Shown here piece after piece: positions 61,966-64,000 of a stretch of 64,000 bases of DNA; positions within the stretch are counted from its first letter, which is position 1; each line of letters starts with the position of its first letter. Position numbers and translations under genes: made by a program. The stretch covers positions 62,001 through 126,000 of the forward strand of contig CP117875.1 in assembly GCA_028736075.1 (NCBI GenBank), read 5' to 3'. The stretch comes from Chryseobacterium sp. KACC 21268. GTDB taxonomy: Bacteria; Bacteroidota; Bacteroidia; Flavobacteriales; Weeksellaceae. The notes under the pieces were generated by a model that made no database searches, was not told the DNA's origin, and saw only the letters and a list, made by a program, of their open reading frames with translations.

Positions 61966-63216
61966 TTATTGAATATGATAAAGTTGAATAGCTAATCTAA
62001 TCTCTCTATTTTTATCACCATTTATATGAAATCTATGATTAAACCAATTTTCATCACTTTTTGACACAAATCCTATATAATTAGGATGTTTAGAAGTAGT
62101 TGTCTCTACTTTTGACAAAATAGTTGTAAAATCTTTTTGTTTAACAAAGATAATTACTGAACCCTTTGTATCTCTCCAAGTTAAGTAATTGATTAATTGT
62201 GTTATTGTATCAAGATAACCTTTTTCACCTGTCCAAAATTTACATTCTGCAATGAAGATTACGGAGCTGTCATATCTAAGTTGAATATCAGTTTTTCCTG
62301 TTTTATTAAATGTTTCACCAGAAGCAGAACCAAATTCAAAGTTTGGATCTAAAGTCATAAGTATATGATCTCTTAAATCCTCTTCACCTTTGCCTTTATA
62401 AACACTTGGCATTCTTTCAAAGTTTTTTCCTACATCATTTATGAGTTTTAAAATTTGATTATAAATATCTAAATCTATTGTAGGTTCTGGTTTAAAAGGT
62501 TGGGTACCTGCTTCAGGCTTACTCACTTTTATTTTAGTTCGTAATGTTGGTCTTGGAACAGAAAAAGTTTCAGGTGTATTTTTACTTTTTCTCATTGGAA
62601 CACCTAAAGAATTCATAAATTCATTTTGTGATAAAAACTTATTTTTTCTTTTTCTTATTTCTCCAATAATCCAGCTTTTGAGAGAATTATTAAATTCATC
62701 AATATTCTGATGTAATTCACTTAATTTGCGTTGTGTAATAACAACATTTTCATCGTATTTTGATCTAATAATTTTTGCATCATTGTAAAAATCAATTATC
62801 TCAAGTTTCAATTTATCGAATTCAACTTCGAAATCAGAGCTTCCTCCACCTATTGTTATTCTGTTAATTCCAGGCGTATATCTTAATAATTCAGAATTTC
62901 CTGTGATAGGTACAAAAAATTGAATTACTTCTCTAGGATAAGACTCTCGATCCCTTATGTGGAATGACATTGGAAAATATTCTGCAGGAATGTTTTTTTC
63001 AAAATTATCAGCATAAACATCTTCAAATTGAATAATAGGTTTTTCTATTTGGTATTTTTCTAATAAATAGTCTGTAAATTGTTCTTCACTCACATTTAGA
63101 ATGTAAGATTCAATAGTGGAGTTTATTTCAGTTTCTAAACTACTTGTTTGAGATTTAAAGTATTCTCCAATTGAACCTTTTCCTCCAAATATTCTATTTG
63201 ACGAATTTCTGTACAT
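61966..63216 (-). CDS. PD-(D/E)XK-like nuclease-domain protein
   Basis: A 416-aa protein of unknown family. The N-terminal half is helix- and strand-rich with a basic segment (GEIRKRKNKFLSQNEF). Near residues 305-345, LRDHILMTLDPNFEFGSASGETFNKTGKTDIQLRYDSSVIFIAECKFW (in parts: GKTDIQLR and VIFIAECKFW) gives the D...ExK motif of restriction-endonuclease-like folds, and QLINYLTWRDTKGSVIIFV follows as in type IV/Mrr-like or Shedu-like nucleases. The role is probably DNA cleavage in defence; the target is unknown. Confidence 0.7.
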   Translation of the reverse strand: MYRNSSNRIFGGKGSIGEYFKSQTSSLETEINSTIESYILNVSEEQFTDYLLEKYQIEKPIIQFEDVYADNFEKNIPAEYFPMSFHIRDRESYPREVIQFFVPITGNSELLRYTPGINRITIGGGSSDFEVEFDKLKLEIIDFYNDAKIIRSKYDENVVITQRKLSELHQNIDEFNNSLKSWIIGEIRKRKNKFLSQNEFMNSLGVPMRKSKNTPETFSVPRPTLRTKIKVSKPEAGTQPFKPEPTIDLDIYNQILKLINDVGKNFERMPSVYKGKGEEDLRDHILMTLDPNFEFGSASGETFNKTGKTDIQLRYDSSVIFIAECKFWTGEKGYLDTITQLINYLTWRDTKGSVIIFVKQKDFTTILSKVETTTSKHPNYIGFVSKSDENWFNHRFHINGDKNREIRLAIQLYHIQ

Positions 63217-63361
63217 TATGTTGGTATAATATTTCTGTTAATGGTTTGCATCTTGGAGAAGTGGCGGACATCGAAGCACAAATGTTCAGTTTTGAACAAA
63301 AGTTCAATCGAAGACCTGCCGTTAAATTTAGCACTAAATCTACCATTTTGACAAACTGCTG
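63217..63361. other. Spacer with inverted repeat
   Basis: 145 bp between two minus-strand genes. It contains the perfect palindrome TTGAAC-AAAA-GTTCAA at 63292-63307, flanked by direct TCGAAG copies, and on the minus strand begins CTAACAGCAGTTTG. The layout looks like a structured cassette boundary rather than plain spacer. Confidence 0.35.
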
Positions 63362-63937
63362 TTAGGAAATGCTTTTTTTAATTGGATATTCAAAATCAGG
63401 ATATATCTTATCAAATAATTCTAATTCCTCTTCGTCATATTTTTTTTCACACCATCCTGTTGATATATTTATCTCTCCAAAACCAAAATAAAACATATCA
63501 TTTTCATAATATCTGATTTTGTTTTCAGAAAAATATTCCAGAGTTGTTTCAAGAGAAGCCCCTTTGTCATTCAATAGTTTTTCACGGTTTAACCAAAACA
63601 GTGTATTGTCACCATAAATACCACCAATTTTAATTTGTGCTGTTTCGAAATCCAAGTTTTTCAAAATATCCTCAAATTCCAAAATAAAATTATATAATTC
63701 ATTTGTGTCATATAAGAAATATTTTGCGCTACGTCCAAAAGTAATAAATACATTGTCGTAGCAATATGGTTTCTCTTCTGTTCCAACTGAAAAAATTGCA
63801 GGATGAAAATAATAATAGTTTTTAGTGATTAATTCATTTTGAATAAACCTAATTGCTTCTTTATGATTTCTTGTTTCGTTTCTTGCGTAATCCATATCTA
63901 GCATTAAAACACCATAAAAATAGTTCCATTCATACAT
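63362..63937 (-). CDS. Hypothetical protein, 191 aa
   Basis: A soluble, acidic and aromatic-rich protein with no recognised family. Segments: FYGVLMLDMDYARNETRNHKEAI, NVFITFGRSAKYFLYDTNELYNFI, AQIKIGGIYGDNTLFWLNREKLL, FYFGFGEINISTGWCEKKYDEEEL. Alternating strands and helices suggest one alpha/beta domain of the SMI1/immunity type, but this is a guess. It lies 145 bp upstream of the nuclease gene in the same direction, so it may be an immunity or partner protein. The last 63 bp of the window hold nothing. Confidence 0.55.
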   Translation of the reverse strand: MYEWNYFYGVLMLDMDYARNETRNHKEAIRFIQNELITKNYYYFHPAIFSVGTEEKPYCYDNVFITFGRSAKYFLYDTNELYNFILEFEDILKNLDFETAQIKIGGIYGDNTLFWLNREKLLNDKGASLETTLEYFSENKIRYYENDMFYFGFGEINISTGWCEKKYDEEELELFDKIYPDFEYPIKKSIS

Positions 63938-64000
63938 ATATTATTTATTTTTTATTGAAGATTCTACTAAATATGAAATTGTTATTTTATCGTTGCACTT

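Larger units (their letters stand above)
43272..64000. mobile_element. Accessory island, probable integrative mobilizable element (right end outside window)
   Basis: From the ssrA 3' end to the window edge, core metabolic genes stop and the content is defence or toxin-antitoxin-like genes plus a mobilization backbone: relaxase, MobC-like protein, toprim primase, DUF5906-type helicase and excisionase-like HTH. No integrase and no second copy of the ssrA 3' end are seen, so the right boundary is not in the window. The region may be several stacked elements rather than one. The left boundary at ssrA is inference from position. Confidence 0.65.

Noticed and set aside
43272-64000. Integrase, transposase or IS element
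   Set aside because: I looked for tyrosine recombinase RHxxY blocks and transposase DDE patterns in all translated genes and found none.
1-64000. tRNA and rRNA genes
   Set aside because: Apart from the tRNA-like part of ssrA, no GGTTCGAATCC-type T-loop with a matching acceptor stem was found by eye; a tRNAscan run would settle it.

Overview
The window looks like a Bacteroidota chromosome, most likely a Flavobacteriia/Weeksellaceae member close to Chryseobacterium. This rests on AT-rich DNA, proteins ending in type IX secretion (T9SS) sorting domains, a DUF6266 protein, the flavobacterial wza-wzc-wzx layout, and many starts preceded by a Bacteroidota -7 box (TAnnTTTG) only about 7-21 nt upstream. 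The tmRNA tag (GNEEFALAA) fits the same group. Species assignment is inference.

Layout. 1-12.2 kb is core chromosome: lpxK (cut by the window edge), a secreted CotH-like protein, yicC-gmk-nadA, folB-RDD-SIMPL, a small MscS channel, a beta-barrel protein, a T9SS cargo protein and a glycosyltransferase. 12.3-13.8 kb holds a DUF6266 gene, an unusual array of eight ATAGG boxes spaced exactly 11 bp, a small helix-turn-helix gene and a palindromic element. 13.8-32.7 kb is one long leftward Wzx/Wzy-type surface polysaccharide locus: wza, wzc, wzx, an aminotransferase, eight glycosyltransferases, two hexapeptide acyltransferases, an ATP-grasp enzyme, an OafA-type acyltransferase and two related polymerase-like membrane proteins. 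No initiating sugar-phosphate transferase is present in the window. 32.7-42.3 kb is core again (beta-barrel, recX, glyA, DUF72, DUF559 endonuclease, nrdA, nrdB, carboxypeptidase-regulatory protein), with several families of palindromic intergenic repeats. The DUF559 gene sits between two copies of the same three-palindrome block.

At 42.9 kb lies the tmRNA gene ssrA. Everything right of its 3' end reads as an accessory island, probably an integrative mobilizable element using ssrA as its attachment site. Its cargo is defence-like: AbiH; a HicA-like toxin with an unusually long HicB-like partner; a Panacea antitoxin with a two-helix membrane partner; a three-gene operon I do not recognise (530, 215 and 177 aa) with a 52-aa gene downstream; a DUF262 + HEPN-nuclease pair; and a double cold-shock-domain/DUF3825 protein. 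The mobilization backbone follows (relaxase, MobC-like protein, toprim primase, DUF5906-type helicase, excisionase-like HTH), then a PD-(D/E)XK-like nuclease and an unknown protein at the window end. No integrase is seen; it and the right attachment site should lie beyond base 64000.

Most promising for new biology: the unrecognised operon at 48978-52066; the palindrome-flanked DUF559 cassette at 37196-38029; the 11-bp phased array at 13099-13180; the CTCATCAAA iterons at 59992-60145; and the HicA/long-HicB and Panacea/membrane-protein pairs. All functional statements come from reading the sequence; no database search was possible.
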